Positions 32,470-41,228 of a DNA stretch of 64,000 nt are shown piece after piece (position 1 is the stretch's first letter; every line of letters begins with the position of its first letter). The notes beneath the pieces were generated by a model. That model had not been told where the DNA came from. It ran no database searches and saw only the letters and a list, made by a program, of their open reading frames with translations. Origin of the DNA: Alphaproteobacteria bacterium (GTDB taxonomy: Bacteria > Pseudomonadota > Alphaproteobacteria > UBA2966); assembly GCA_018654745.1 (NCBI GenBank), contig JABILA010000088.1, positions 1 to 64,000 of the forward strand, read 5' to 3'. The translations under genes and the position numbers were made by a program.

Positions 32470-34449
32470 TCAGGCATGTTGTTCCATTTCTTCCATATAT
32501 TGTTTTGCAACAACAACCGCCTCACCCGCATCATGAGCATAACCATCTGCACCAACATGGTCAGCAAACATCTGATTTACCGGTGCGCCACCAACAATAA
32601 CCTTCAGATCATCCCGCAAACCAGCTTCACTCAAGGCATCAATAACTTCCTTCATTTGCGGCATGGTTGTCGTCAGCAGGGCTGACAGGCCGACAATATC
32701 CGGGCGATGTTCGCGCACTTGCTCGACGATGTTCACGGTGCTGACGTTAACACCCATATCGATGACTTCAAATCCCGTTCCCTTCATCATGCTGACAACC
32801 ATATTCTTGCCAATATCGTGCAGGTCGCCAAGCACTGTGCCAAGCAGAACACGCCCGCCACGTTTGACGTTACTGCTTGCAAGATATGGCTCAAGCAAAT
32901 CCAGACCATCATTCATGGCACGGGCAGACAGCAGTACCTCGGGAATGAAAACAGTTCCATCCGAGAACCGTTCCCCGATAACATCCATGGCCGGCAACAT
33001 ACCCTTGTTGAGAATGTCAGCGGCTGAAAAACCCTGATCCAGCAATTCCTGGGCATGAACCAGAATGTCCTCCTCTTCACCCTCAAGGACATCGGCGGTG
33101 ATTTGTGCCAACGCTGCCTCAACATTCATGTCCGCAACAGTTTCTTCGGTACTTTTGGGCGTAACCATCTGGCGGGCAGACTCCAGATCGGCTGAGCTTA
33201 ACGGATTGTAACTCCCCGCCGCCAACGGCAGCTTGCCTTCTTTTTCAAAGCGGTCACCGATATACATAATGCGATCAAAATCGGCATCCGGCGGTGTTGT
33301 ATCACCCATGGAGGCGATAAAGCGGGTGCCGGGTGAAATCGTTTTAAACAGGTTGTCCATGAAATCACTCAGGTCCTCGCGGGTTGAGGATTTTTCCAGC
33401 AACAACATTTCCGGGATGCCGCCATGGATCGTCATATGTCCTGGACGACACCATTGGTCATAATAATCCTCAATTTTGACCTTGGTCATGGGCCAGGGTG
33501 TAACGGCATCAGCCACGTCCAGTCCACTGTCGGTTAACAGGCTCATCAAACCCTGATTTTCGCCATCCGGATGGCTGACCATGATCACACCTTTCTCCTT
33601 CAACACTTCGGAAGCCTTGCGGATGTAAGGCTGGAAATGTTTTTTGTAGAGGTCGGGATAGGTGATCATGTCATCAACGTTGGATACCCAGAGCACGGCA
33701 TCCATTTGTGCCCCCGACAGGATGTCCAGGGACTGGTCATAGGCAAGCTCAACAGCTTCGACCAGCTCAGCCATTTCATTCGGGTAGTCATTGTGATGGA
33801 TATAAAATTCCGTCGCGTCCATCAATGATTTCTGGATGAAGTGGAGGGGCGATCCACAACCAAGACCCAGCCCCTGGGCCACGGCAATGCCGTCTTCACC
33901 GACCATCTCACGAAATTTGTTAAAACGTTCGTACGACGGCTTGACCGTCATGTTGCCAAAAATGTGGGCCAAAACCTTGTAATCTTCGCGTCCCTTGAGG
34001 GGGTGTTCCTTAACCCAGGAGATCGAAGCACCGGCATTTTTCATTTCTGGTGTTGAGCCATGCGCCGCACTCACCATGCCAACCGGCGTGTGGTATTCGA
34101 TGCGCGTCATTTCCGCACCCTCTTCTTCCTTGACCGAAACCCGAATGTCGACGTCAGAAGAAAATTCAAAGGTGCAAGGATGTTCCTTCAGGTCAAAGAG
34201 CCCAATGCCGCGATGATAATTATCCTCGGGCGTGTCAAAACGACTATATTCCGGCGCCATCTTGTGCAGCGCCCAACCCATGGAACGATGAATTTCCTCA
34301 ACCGTCATGCCTTCGAATTTTTTCGGCAATGTTCCCCTGTGCTGATGAGCATTGTGCCACAGATCAATCCGCGGCACCCAAGGTATCTGGTCAACCATTT
34401 CGCCACGAATGACAGCCAGCAAATTTTCCCGATGTGTAATCGTCGCCAT
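32470..34449 (-). CDS. Fused URO-D-fold methyltransferase and corrinoid-binding domain
   Basis: 659 residues. Residues about 1-430 form a URO-D-fold domain (ITHRENLLAVIRGEMVDQIPWVPRIDLWHNAH at the start). About 450-655 form a complete corrinoid protein: helical cap VFIPEVLLSARAMNDGLDLLEP and base-off signature GDLHDIGKN near 550. In other organisms, and in the neighbouring operon here, these are separate proteins. The zinc motif HCCG of the stand-alone enzyme at 28.4 kb corresponds to SHPDGEN here, losing both cysteines, so metal use or chemistry should differ. The ATG at 34449 follows GAGGGAAG. First gene of the LacI-linked operon. Confidence 0.88.
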   Translation of the reverse strand: MATITHRENLLAVIRGEMVDQIPWVPRIDLWHNAHQHRGTLPKKFEGMTVEEIHRSMGWALHKMAPEYSRFDTPEDNYHRGIGLFDLKEHPCTFEFSSDVDIRVSVKEEEGAEMTRIEYHTPVGMVSAAHGSTPEMKNAGASISWVKEHPLKGREDYKVLAHIFGNMTVKPSYERFNKFREMVGEDGIAVAQGLGLGCGSPLHFIQKSLMDATEFYIHHNDYPNEMAELVEAVELAYDQSLDILSGAQMDAVLWVSNVDDMITYPDLYKKHFQPYIRKASEVLKEKGVIMVSHPDGENQGLMSLLTDSGLDVADAVTPWPMTKVKIEDYYDQWCRPGHMTIHGGIPEMLLLEKSSTREDLSDFMDNLFKTISPGTRFIASMGDTTPPDADFDRIMYIGDRFEKEGKLPLAAGSYNPLSSADLESARQMVTPKSTEETVADMNVEAALAQITADVLEGEEEDILVHAQELLDQGFSAADILNKGMLPAMDVIGERFSDGTVFIPEVLLSARAMNDGLDLLEPYLASSNVKRGGRVLLGTVLGDLHDIGKNMVVSMMKGTGFEVIDMGVNVSTVNIVEQVREHRPDIVGLSALLTTTMPQMKEVIDALSEAGLRDDLKVIVGGAPVNQMFADHVGADGYAHDAGEAVVVAKQYMEEMEQHA

Positions 34450-34506
34450 GACACTTCCCTCTCTGAGACACATTGTTCATTGAAATAAGCCTGAAACAGC
34501 ATTTTA

Positions 34507-34520
34507 TGATAGCGCTAACA
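34507..34520. promoter_or_regulatory. LacI-type operator upstream of the URO-D/corrinoid fusion gene
   Basis: TGATAGCGCTAACA is a 14-bp palindrome with one mismatched pair and a central CG, the classical LacI/GntR/PurR-like form. It lies 57 bp before the start codon of the operon that ends with the LacI regulator gene. Confidence 0.65.
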
Positions 34521-34632
34521 TATGATACTGTCGAGTCAGAAATTTGGCTGGCTGATGCTCACATCACGGACTCAGATTCCGGATTTTGATGAAATGCCCT
34601 GAATGTCAGGGGCAGAGGCTGGCTTCGCTGAA

Positions 34633-35868
34633 TTAACGAACAGTGTTCCCACTGCGCAATGGAACGCCAAATTCCTGATGACAAATATCGGCCAGCTTTG
34701 CGACGCCTTCGCGGATGGTTTCATGATCGGGATGGCCAAAGCAGATACGAAAGCGGCTGCGGTATTTTTCCGCGTTTGTGCTCCAGATCGATCCGGGATT
34801 CAAACCTATGCCATCTTTGGCAGCGATTTCAGCCAATCGCACGGTATCAACATTTTCTGGCAAATTGATCCACAGGAATATGCCGCCTTTGGGCCTGGAG
34901 AATTCTGCACTCGCCCCGAAATTCTCCTCAAGCGCTGAAACCATGGTGTCGCATTTGTCCTTGAGAACGCTTTTCATCTTTTCCACATGATCATCGAAGT
35001 GAGTCGGACAATATTCCGCCAGCATCAACTGTTCGAGGGCCGGGCTGCCTGAATCCGTTTTCAAAGACAGCATCTGTGACAGAACCGGCCAATCAGCAAC
35101 GATGTATCCTACCCTCAAGGCAGGGGCCAGTGTCTTGGAGTATGATCCGCAATAGATGACACGCCCTTCACCTTCTTTGGCATTGTCCAGAGCCCTGATC
35201 GCCGGGGGTCGCTCACCTTCCCACAGCAAATCGGCGTAACAATCATCTTCCAGTATGGCACAATCATATTGGGCTGCCAGTTCCAGCATCCTGGTGCGGC
35301 GCTCAATCGGCAGAACAGTCGCTGTGGGATTTTGTACGGTCGGGATGGTATAGATAAACTTGACGGGCTTACCGGCAATTTTCTGTTCTGACAGAATGTC
35401 CGCAAGATGGTCCATGTCCATGCCATGTTCGTCCATACGCACACCGCGGCAAGTAACACCGCTTCTGGCAAAACGACCCAGAGAACCGACATAACAAGCC
35501 TCCTCGGCAATTACGACATCCCCTGGTGTCAACAATAAATCGTTGACCAGTTCAAGAGCCTGCAGTGATCCGGACGTCATCAAAATATTTTCAGCACCAT
35601 CCTTCATACCTGCCGTTCGGCCCAGCCTTTTCGCGATATGTTCGCGCAACGGCATGTACCCCTGGAAGCCACTGAGCAGACCATAGGTCGCAAGGTTTTT
35701 TCCCTCGGCTTTCAGGCTGCGCGTCATGGCCGCAATGAAATCATCAATCGGAATACCGTCATTGTCATTGTGGCCACCGACAAAATTGTATTTCGGATAA
35801 CCGCTGAAACGGGCGGCGACCGGGGCCGGCAGGCCTTCGCGGAACAGATTGTTGATCTCAAAACTCAT
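34633..35868 (-). CDS. PLP-dependent class I aminotransferase (2-aminoadipate transaminase/MocR-catalytic type)
   Basis: 411 residues, fold-type I. Landmarks: MTSGSLQALELVNDLLLTPGDVVIAEEACYVG near 90-120, YTIPTVQNPTATVLP near 175, ILEDDCYADLLWEGERPPAI near 210, and the PLP lysine in VIYCGSYSKTLAPALRVGYIV near 240. No N-terminal GntR HTH, so it is an enzyme, not a MocR regulator. It is the last gene after dctP-dctQ-dctM and an FAD-linked dehydrogenase, so it may aminate or deaminate the 2-oxo acid made by that dehydrogenase. Confidence 0.9.
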   Translation of the reverse strand: MSFEINNLFREGLPAPVAARFSGYPKYNFVGGHNDNDGIPIDDFIAAMTRSLKAEGKNLATYGLLSGFQGYMPLREHIAKRLGRTAGMKDGAENILMTSGSLQALELVNDLLLTPGDVVIAEEACYVGSLGRFARSGVTCRGVRMDEHGMDMDHLADILSEQKIAGKPVKFIYTIPTVQNPTATVLPIERRTRMLELAAQYDCAILEDDCYADLLWEGERPPAIRALDNAKEGEGRVIYCGSYSKTLAPALRVGYIVADWPVLSQMLSLKTDSGSPALEQLMLAEYCPTHFDDHVEKMKSVLKDKCDTMVSALEENFGASAEFSRPKGGIFLWINLPENVDTVRLAEIAAKDGIGLNPGSIWSTNAEKYRSRFRICFGHPDHETIREGVAKLADICHQEFGVPLRSGNTVR

Positions 35869-35897
35869 GATAGTTGCCTCTTGTAAGTAAGTCGTTC

Positions 35898-37298
35898 TCA
35901 GATGTCGTTCGGCGTAAATATCCGACCCGGGCTGAGTATTTCCCCGGGGTCCAGTGCCTGTTTAAGCTTTTTCATCAAGGCCAGTTCTGCCAGATTGCGG
36001 CTGCTGGATAAATAGGCCCGCTTTAACATGCCGATCCCGTGCTCTGCAGATACCGAGCCATTGAGTTCGCCAACAAGGCCATAAACGATGGCGTCGATTT
36101 CTTCTTTTGGATGGGGGTCAAGTGATCCGGCTTTGGCACCAAGATGCAAGTTGCCGTCCCCCAGATGCCCACCGATATAGACACAGGCGTCAGACCAGAC
36201 TGCTGTCATGCGTCGCGTGACTTCGTCCGCAAAATATTCCATGTCGTCAATCAAAAGACTGACATCAAAACCAACGGCAGGCTGTTGCGATGCCATTGCT
36301 TCGGCAAGGGCGTCCCGCACCCGCCAGAGGTCATCGATTTCAGCCTGTGATTTTGAGATCACGGCATCGACAATTAATCCTGCTTCCAGGGCCTCTCCAA
36401 GGACTGCTTCAAATCTCTCCTGATCCCGGGACTGATCACCCCCCATGGTTTCAGTCAAAATGTAATAGGCGTGCTCCTGGCTCAGCGGTGCCTTGACGCC
36501 AGGTACATTGTCGATGGTGACCTGGTAGGTGTTTTGCCAGATAACTTCAAAGGCACTCAGGTTTCCACCAAGACCGGATTTCATATGATGCAGGAACTTT
36601 GCAACAGCATCGAAATCGGGTGCTGCACAAAAGGCCACAGCCTGGCTTTTTGGTTTTGGACTAAGACGAAGCACAGCCTTAGTGATCAGGCCAAGTGTAC
36701 CCTCACTGCCGATAAACAGTTGTTTCAGATCATATCCGGTATTGTTCTTGATGAGCTTGTTAAGACTGCTGACAATAGTGCCATCCGCCAGCACCGCTTC
36801 CACCCCCAGAACCAGGTCGCGGGTCATGCCAAAGCGGATTACCCTGTTGCCGCCGGCATTGGTCGCAAGGTTGCCACCAATGGTGCAAGAGCCCCGTGCA
36901 CCAAGATCAAGCGGGTAGATGAAGCCGTTCGCTTCCGCATACTCGTGGATGACCTGAAGCGGAGTGCCACTTTGCACGGTCATGGTGCCAGTTCGGGCAT
37001 CCAGTTCATCTATGCCCGTCATACGCTCAAAGGATATGGGGAGTTCGTTTTGATGGGGCCGTGCCGCAGCGACCAGGCCCGTCATTCCACCTTGGGCGAC
37101 CACAGCCTGACCTGCCGCGTGACAGCATTTCATGATCTCTGACAGCTCCTCGGTGCTGGCAGGGCGCAAGACGATGTTTGGGCGAAAATCGCCCTGCCCT
37201 CGCCAATCGCTGTAATATTTTTCGCCCACGGCATCTCCTTCGAGATAGCCTGCCTCTCCAACGATGGTTTTGAGGGCTGTCGCCAGATCACTGTTCAA
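35898..37298 (-). CDS. FAD-linked 2-hydroxyacid dehydrogenase (GlcD/D-2-hydroxyglutarate dehydrogenase-like)
   Basis: 466 residues. FAD-binding PCMH domain with VVAQGGMTGLVAAARP near 66, GARGSCTIGGNLATNAGGNRVIRFGMTRDLVLG near 130-165 and GSEGTLGLITKAVLRL near 195; C-terminal catalytic domain with GGHLGDGNLHLG near 375 and VSAEHGIGMLKR near 415, whose His residues bind metal and substrate. It oxidises a 2-hydroxyacid to a 2-oxo acid, electrons probably going to an ETF or quinone. In the TRAP operon, 29 bp before the aminotransferase gene. Exact substrate unknown. Confidence 0.91.
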   Translation of the reverse strand: MNSDLATALKTIVGEAGYLEGDAVGEKYYSDWRGQGDFRPNIVLRPASTEELSEIMKCCHAAGQAVVAQGGMTGLVAAARPHQNELPISFERMTGIDELDARTGTMTVQSGTPLQVIHEYAEANGFIYPLDLGARGSCTIGGNLATNAGGNRVIRFGMTRDLVLGVEAVLADGTIVSSLNKLIKNNTGYDLKQLFIGSEGTLGLITKAVLRLSPKPKSQAVAFCAAPDFDAVAKFLHHMKSGLGGNLSAFEVIWQNTYQVTIDNVPGVKAPLSQEHAYYILTETMGGDQSRDQERFEAVLGEALEAGLIVDAVISKSQAEIDDLWRVRDALAEAMASQQPAVGFDVSLLIDDMEYFADEVTRRMTAVWSDACVYIGGHLGDGNLHLGAKAGSLDPHPKEEIDAIVYGLVGELNGSVSAEHGIGMLKRAYLSSSRNLAELALMKKLKQALDPGEILSPGRIFTPNDI

Positions 37299-37351
37299 TT
37301 GATATCTCCTTACGCCGGACCGGTTCGGTCATCGATCCAGTTTTGCATACC

Positions 37352-38614
37352 CTACCGGTTCAACAAAACAAGAGAGATTTGCGGGAACCAGACAACAAGG
37401 ATCAGAACAAAAATCATCAGCAGAATGAACGGCAGTACCGCCTGGCAGATCGTCAGGAATGATTCCTTAAAGGCCGTCATGGCGACAATCAGATTCAGAC
37501 CGATAGGCGGCGTGATATAGCCGATTTCCAGATTGACGACCATGATGACGCCGAAATGGATTGGATCGATGCCATAAGCCATGGCGACCGGTAACAAGAT
37601 AGGTGCCAGCATCAAAATGGCGGAAATGATATCAACCAGGCACCCGACAATCAGTAACATGACATTCAGGGCAATCAGGAAGGTAATTTTGTCATCGACA
37701 ACACTAGTCATCCAGGCTGCAAATTCCTGTGGTATTTGTTCTGCCGTCAGCAATATGTTGATGCTGGTGGCGACTGCCAGAATAGGCAGGATTGTGCCCA
37801 GCAACCGGGCAGTGTCGATAGAGAGGTCATAAAAATCAACAAGTTTGATTTCCCGATGCACAAAGACTTCGACCAGTAAGGCATAGGCAACGGCCACACC
37901 GGCCGCTTCTGTTGCTGAAAAATATCCGGAGTATATGCCGCCAAGCAAAATGACAGGCGTCATCAAGGCGAAGATGCCACGCTTCAAGGCATACCAGACA
38001 GCGCTGATGTCAAATGGCTGACTAGGAATATTCCGGTTCACGACAAGGGAATAGATCGAAAGCACTGCCGCCAACAACAGGCCCGGGATCAGGCCCGCCA
38101 GGAAAAGGTCTCCGATGGAATTCTCTGTAACAATGGCGTAGAAAATCATCGGAATACTGGGTGGAATAACGATTCCCAGTGTTCCCGCAGAAGCCAGCGC
38201 ACCGAGTGCAAATTTTTTGTTATAGCCCTGTTTGATCAAGGCTGGATAAAGGATGCTGCCGACGGCCAGCAATGTCACAGGGGAGGATCCGGAAATTGCT
38301 GCAAAGACGGCGCACGACAATATCGTCGCCACCGCCAGACCGCCTGGCAGCCACTGCGTCAGCGACCTCATGATCGCAATAAGCCGTTCGGCAATAGAAC
38401 CACGGGACATGATATTGCCCGCCAGGATGAACATGGGAATAGCCAGCAGGATATCCCTGTTAACCGCCGTCCACATATCATCGATCAGGTAAGTAAGGTC
38501 GCCGTCACCATAAAACAGGTGAATATATCCGGCACACACGATCAGGACGAGGATTACGCTTTGCCGCAGGACAAGAAGCCCCATAACCAGAACAAACAGG
38601 AACACGGCTTCCAT
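37352..38614 (-). CDS. dctM: TRAP transporter large permease (DctM-type), second system
   Basis: 420 residues with 11-12 hydrophobic segments, including LAIPMFILAGNIMSRGSIAERL near 55, ASAGTLGIVIPPSIPMIFYAIV near 140 and MVVNLEIGYITPPIGLNLIVA near 360. Three bp after dctQ. Paired with the FAD-linked dehydrogenase and aminotransferase genes downstream, implying import of a hydroxy or amino acid. Confidence 0.94.
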   Translation of the reverse strand: MEAVFLFVLVMGLLVLRQSVILVLIVCAGYIHLFYGDGDLTYLIDDMWTAVNRDILLAIPMFILAGNIMSRGSIAERLIAIMRSLTQWLPGGLAVATILSCAVFAAISGSSPVTLLAVGSILYPALIKQGYNKKFALGALASAGTLGIVIPPSIPMIFYAIVTENSIGDLFLAGLIPGLLLAAVLSIYSLVVNRNIPSQPFDISAVWYALKRGIFALMTPVILLGGIYSGYFSATEAAGVAVAYALLVEVFVHREIKLVDFYDLSIDTARLLGTILPILAVATSINILLTAEQIPQEFAAWMTSVVDDKITFLIALNVMLLIVGCLVDIISAILMLAPILLPVAMAYGIDPIHFGVIMVVNLEIGYITPPIGLNLIVAMTAFKESFLTICQAVLPFILLMIFVLILVVWFPQISLVLLNR

Positions 38615-38617
38615 AAT

Positions 38618-39109
38618 CTATTCCAGTATTTCTGCTTGGGGTTTGATTTTAGGCCAGAGGGCAAACGCCAGATGACGAACACCTGACGAAAGAAATGAAT
38701 AGGCGATGACAAGCTGGATGGGCCAAAGCGGCCAATAAATTACTGCGGCCCGGTCTTCATTTATGAAAGTATCGGAGACATAAATACCGGTTACCACGGC
38801 AATTCCAAAAAACAGGAAAGCTGAGAAGAAATCCCCGCCACGCGCAACTTTCTTTTGCCATGGGTCTGGCCACCAATGATCGGTAAATCTGGGGCGGAGA
38901 TGACTGTTGGCAGCGGTCGCCAGAGTCAGACCCAGAAACGCTGCGAAGACAGCCGCAAACACGGCAACTTTTTCCGAACCCCAGATTGTTGTCGAAAAAA
39001 GTTCACGGGCGATAATGCCGCTGAGGAGGAGACCTGTCACCAACACATAGGATATGGCAGCCAGAGCGGCTTCTATCCTGTGCAGACGATCAAGCAGCGA
39101 AATTATCAC
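38618..39109 (-). CDS. dctQ: TRAP transporter small permease (DctQ-type), second system
   Basis: 163 residues with four membrane helices and the DctQ motif SGIIARELFSTTIWGSEKVAVFAAVF near 27-52. The start is a GTG at 39109 with a weak ribosome site, 34 bp after dctP. Forms the membrane complex with the DctM encoded 3 bp downstream. Confidence 0.88.
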   Translation of the reverse strand: MIISLLDRLHRIEAALAAISYVLVTGLLLSGIIARELFSTTIWGSEKVAVFAAVFAAFLGLTLATAANSHLRPRFTDHWWPDPWQKKVARGGDFFSAFLFFGIAVVTGIYVSDTFINEDRAAVIYWPLWPIQLVIAYSFLSSGVRHLAFALWPKIKPQAEILE

Positions 39110-39143
39110 CCGTTGAACCTACTTTGCCGAAACCCGTGTGAAA

Positions 39144-40145
39144 TCAACCACCACATGCTTTGACGGCAGCCTGAATCTTTGCCCAAATCGGTACAGCGCT
39201 CGGGCCGATAGATTTGACCAAAGCTTTTTGCGCTGCGGCACCATGCGCTTTGAATTCATCATAGGCCTTGCCACTCGGGCGGAAGACTTTCGCGCCATCT
39301 TTCTCGACGGCCTTCTTCAGCAGGACTTCCTGGGTGTTGCGAATACTCTTGCGCAAGCCATTTACATCTTCTCCCATTTTCATCATTGCGTCTTGCTGAT
39401 CCTTGCTCATTTTCAGCCATGTCTTCTTACTCATGACAACTGCGCCGATATCGTGATGGGATTCAAGATAGGTCACGTTGTTGGCCAGTTTGTGATAGCC
39501 CACAGCCAGGCCAAATACGGTTGACGTATGCAAGGCGTCCACGCGTCCGGTTTTCAGAGCAGGAACATTTTCGGAACCACCCAGCGGGATCGCTGAGGCA
39601 CCTGCTTCGTTCCAGTATAATGGATAAGGCTTGCTCGGCGCGACGCGAACTTTCAGATTCTTGAGATCTGCGACCGTCTGTACCGGTTTTTTTGAATAGA
39701 GCGATGGATAACCAATTTCCATATAGGAAAGCAGAACCAGCCCCTTGTCATATAGCAAGGGGCTAAAAATAGGCTTTACGTGATTGTCAAAAACGCAATC
39801 AGACTGGGCACTGTCCTTGAACAGGAACGGTGCTGCCAGCAAGGAAAATTCAGGTACGACCAGCGAAGTAGCGGTGTTTGACTGGCCCGCAATATCAATA
39901 CGTCCACGCACAACCTGACGTACAACGGTAGGCTCATCACCCAGTTGCGAAGAGAAGAACATCTTGACCTGGATGTCGCCTTTTGAGGCTTCTTCTGTTG
40001 CGGCCTTGCGTTTCAGAAAATGTGCGCCCCAGGGCGTTTTTTCCGGTGCAACAGTTGCGTACTTAAGTTCTATTGCCTGGGCTGCGCCTGCGGTACTTAC
40101 TGCAAATGCGCCAGCGGCCAATGCGGATACAAGTCTCATTTTCAT
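39144..40145 (-). CDS. dctP: TRAP transporter periplasmic binding protein (DctP-type), second system
   Basis: 333 residues with Sec signal peptide (MKMRLVSALAAGAFAVSTAGAAQA). DctP pattern: EKTPWGAHFLKRKAATEEASKGDIQVKMFFSSQLGDE near 33-70, LKNLKVRVAPSKPYPLYWNEAGASAIPLGGSENVPALKTGRVDAL near 150-195. The Arg in KVRVAPS is the usual carboxylate-binding residue. The ATG at 40145 with GGGGAG 8 nt upstream is chosen. The gene contains a 9-bp hairpin at 39739-39764 and is preceded by the MarR-type operator at 40355-40374. Confidence 0.92.
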   Translation of the reverse strand: MKMRLVSALAAGAFAVSTAGAAQAIELKYATVAPEKTPWGAHFLKRKAATEEASKGDIQVKMFFSSQLGDEPTVVRQVVRGRIDIAGQSNTATSLVVPEFSLLAAPFLFKDSAQSDCVFDNHVKPIFSPLLYDKGLVLLSYMEIGYPSLYSKKPVQTVADLKNLKVRVAPSKPYPLYWNEAGASAIPLGGSENVPALKTGRVDALHTSTVFGLAVGYHKLANNVTYLESHHDIGAVVMSKKTWLKMSKDQQDAMMKMGEDVNGLRKSIRNTQEVLLKKAVEKDGAKVFRPSGKAYDEFKAHGAAAQKALVKSIGPSAVPIWAKIQAAVKACGG

Positions 40146-40477
40146 ATTCTGATCTCCCCGAGTCATCCAGTTATTTACACTGCCTGAATTTAGGGGCTGA
40201 ACACATTCAACGCCCCCTGATCCCTGCATTCAATAGCGATGGTCAATAACCACTGGCAAATTCGAGTGCCAAGGCGATTTGACAGCCTCGACTAAAAGTT
40301 GATAGCCGATCTGAAAATTGACCCTGATCAAAACTCTGCACCTATTTAAATTTTATGTCAACCTTATTGATATAGTATAGATGATTGTATTAATGAGCGA
40401 TTTTGCAGTGGCTCGTTGAGACCATCTCATCTTTGAAATCAGTGCCTTATTCGGGCGTAGATACAGATTCAATGCCC
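40146..40477. promoter_or_regulatory. Promoter region between dctP and the MarR gene terminus
   Basis: 332 bp without a gene, AT-rich at 40340-40400. It contains the 20-bp site at 40355-40374 that recurs upstream of the GMC oxidoreductase, with TTGACA (minus strand) as a possible -35 inside it. Nothing else is recognisable. Confidence 0.6.
40355..40374 (-). promoter_or_regulatory. MarR-type operator/-35 element upstream of dctP
   Basis: Minus strand TATATCAATAAGGTTGACAT, differing at one base from the plus-strand site at 41146-41165. The centre TCAA-N5-TTGA is an inverted repeat of the size MarR dimers bind, and TTGACA could be the -35 box. About 210 bp from the dctP start. Confidence 0.65.
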
Positions 40478-41023
40478 TCAAAGTTCTTTCAAATCCTGAA
40501 GCAGCCAGTCACGATCTGCTTCATCCATAATATGCCACAGCACCCGCCAAAACTCGCGAATCGAGTCTTTGCCAACTTCTTTGTATACCTTGCGATAGCG
40601 CCCGAACTGTAGCTTCATCAAGTCTTCGAAAACCTCTTCACCCAATTTTGTGGCATGCAATTCGCGCTTGCGCCGGTCTTTTGCTGACGTTTTCTGTTCG
40701 ACATAGCCAAGATCGACCAACTCTCCCAGGGGACGATGAATGTTCTGGTTCGTAACACGCAACAGGGAAAGCACCTCACCCACTGTCTTGCCCGGTTTTT
40801 TGACAGCAATGTAGAGCAGGCGATGGTGAATGCGCCCAAGTTTGTTTACTTTCAACTGTCGGTCGGTATCGTCAATGGTACAAAGATGGGCGAGAAACAT
40901 CAGTTCTGTTGTTTGAAACAAATCGTCCCGGGTTATGTTCCTGGCTTGATCTTTGGACCCAACCCAGGATCTTTCGTCAATTAAATGGGCTTCGACATCA
41001 CTGAAATTGTTGCTCTTACCCAT
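40478..41023 (-). CDS. MarR-family transcriptional regulator
   Basis: 181 residues. Helical dimerisation arm, then wHTH (about 75-145): IHHRLLYIAVKKPGKTVGEVLSLLRVTNQNIHRPLGELVDLGYVEQKTSAKDRRKRELHATKLG, the MarR recognition helix and DRR wing. The ATG at 41023 has AAGAGG 8 nt upstream. It lies between the dctP operon and the GMC operon, both carrying the same palindromic site, and is the obvious candidate to bind them. Confidence 0.9.
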   Translation of the reverse strand: MGKSNNFSDVEAHLIDERSWVGSKDQARNITRDDLFQTTELMFLAHLCTIDDTDRQLKVNKLGRIHHRLLYIAVKKPGKTVGEVLSLLRVTNQNIHRPLGELVDLGYVEQKTSAKDRRKRELHATKLGEEVFEDLMKLQFGRYRKVYKEVGKDSIREFWRVLWHIMDEADRDWLLQDLKEL

Positions 41024-41145
41024 TAAGGTTACCTCTTCCACTTAATATATGCCCGGGATACGATCGCGTCCCCAAGCCTGCTTGACGTCATGAATTTGAA
41101 ACCCAAGAATACTACTCATGCCATTACAATCACAATATCATAAAT

Positions 41146-41165
41146 TATATCAATAAGATTGACAT
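41146..41165 (+). promoter_or_regulatory. MarR-type operator/-35 element upstream of the GMC oxidoreductase
   Basis: TATATCAATAAGATTGACAT, containing the inverted repeat TCAAT-AAG-ATTGA and a TTGACA -35 box; a GATGAT -10 lies 17 bp further. One mismatch to the site before dctP. Also within the promoter region of the MarR gene itself. Confidence 0.65.
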
Positions 41166-41228
41166 AACTTGATTTTGACTTGATGATTTTGCCTATGACT
41201 GAACCAGATTTGTGCTCAGGGATATGAG

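Noticed and set aside
34633-35868. MocR-type transcription factor
   Set aside because: There is no N-terminal winged helix; the protein starts directly with the aminotransferase fold.
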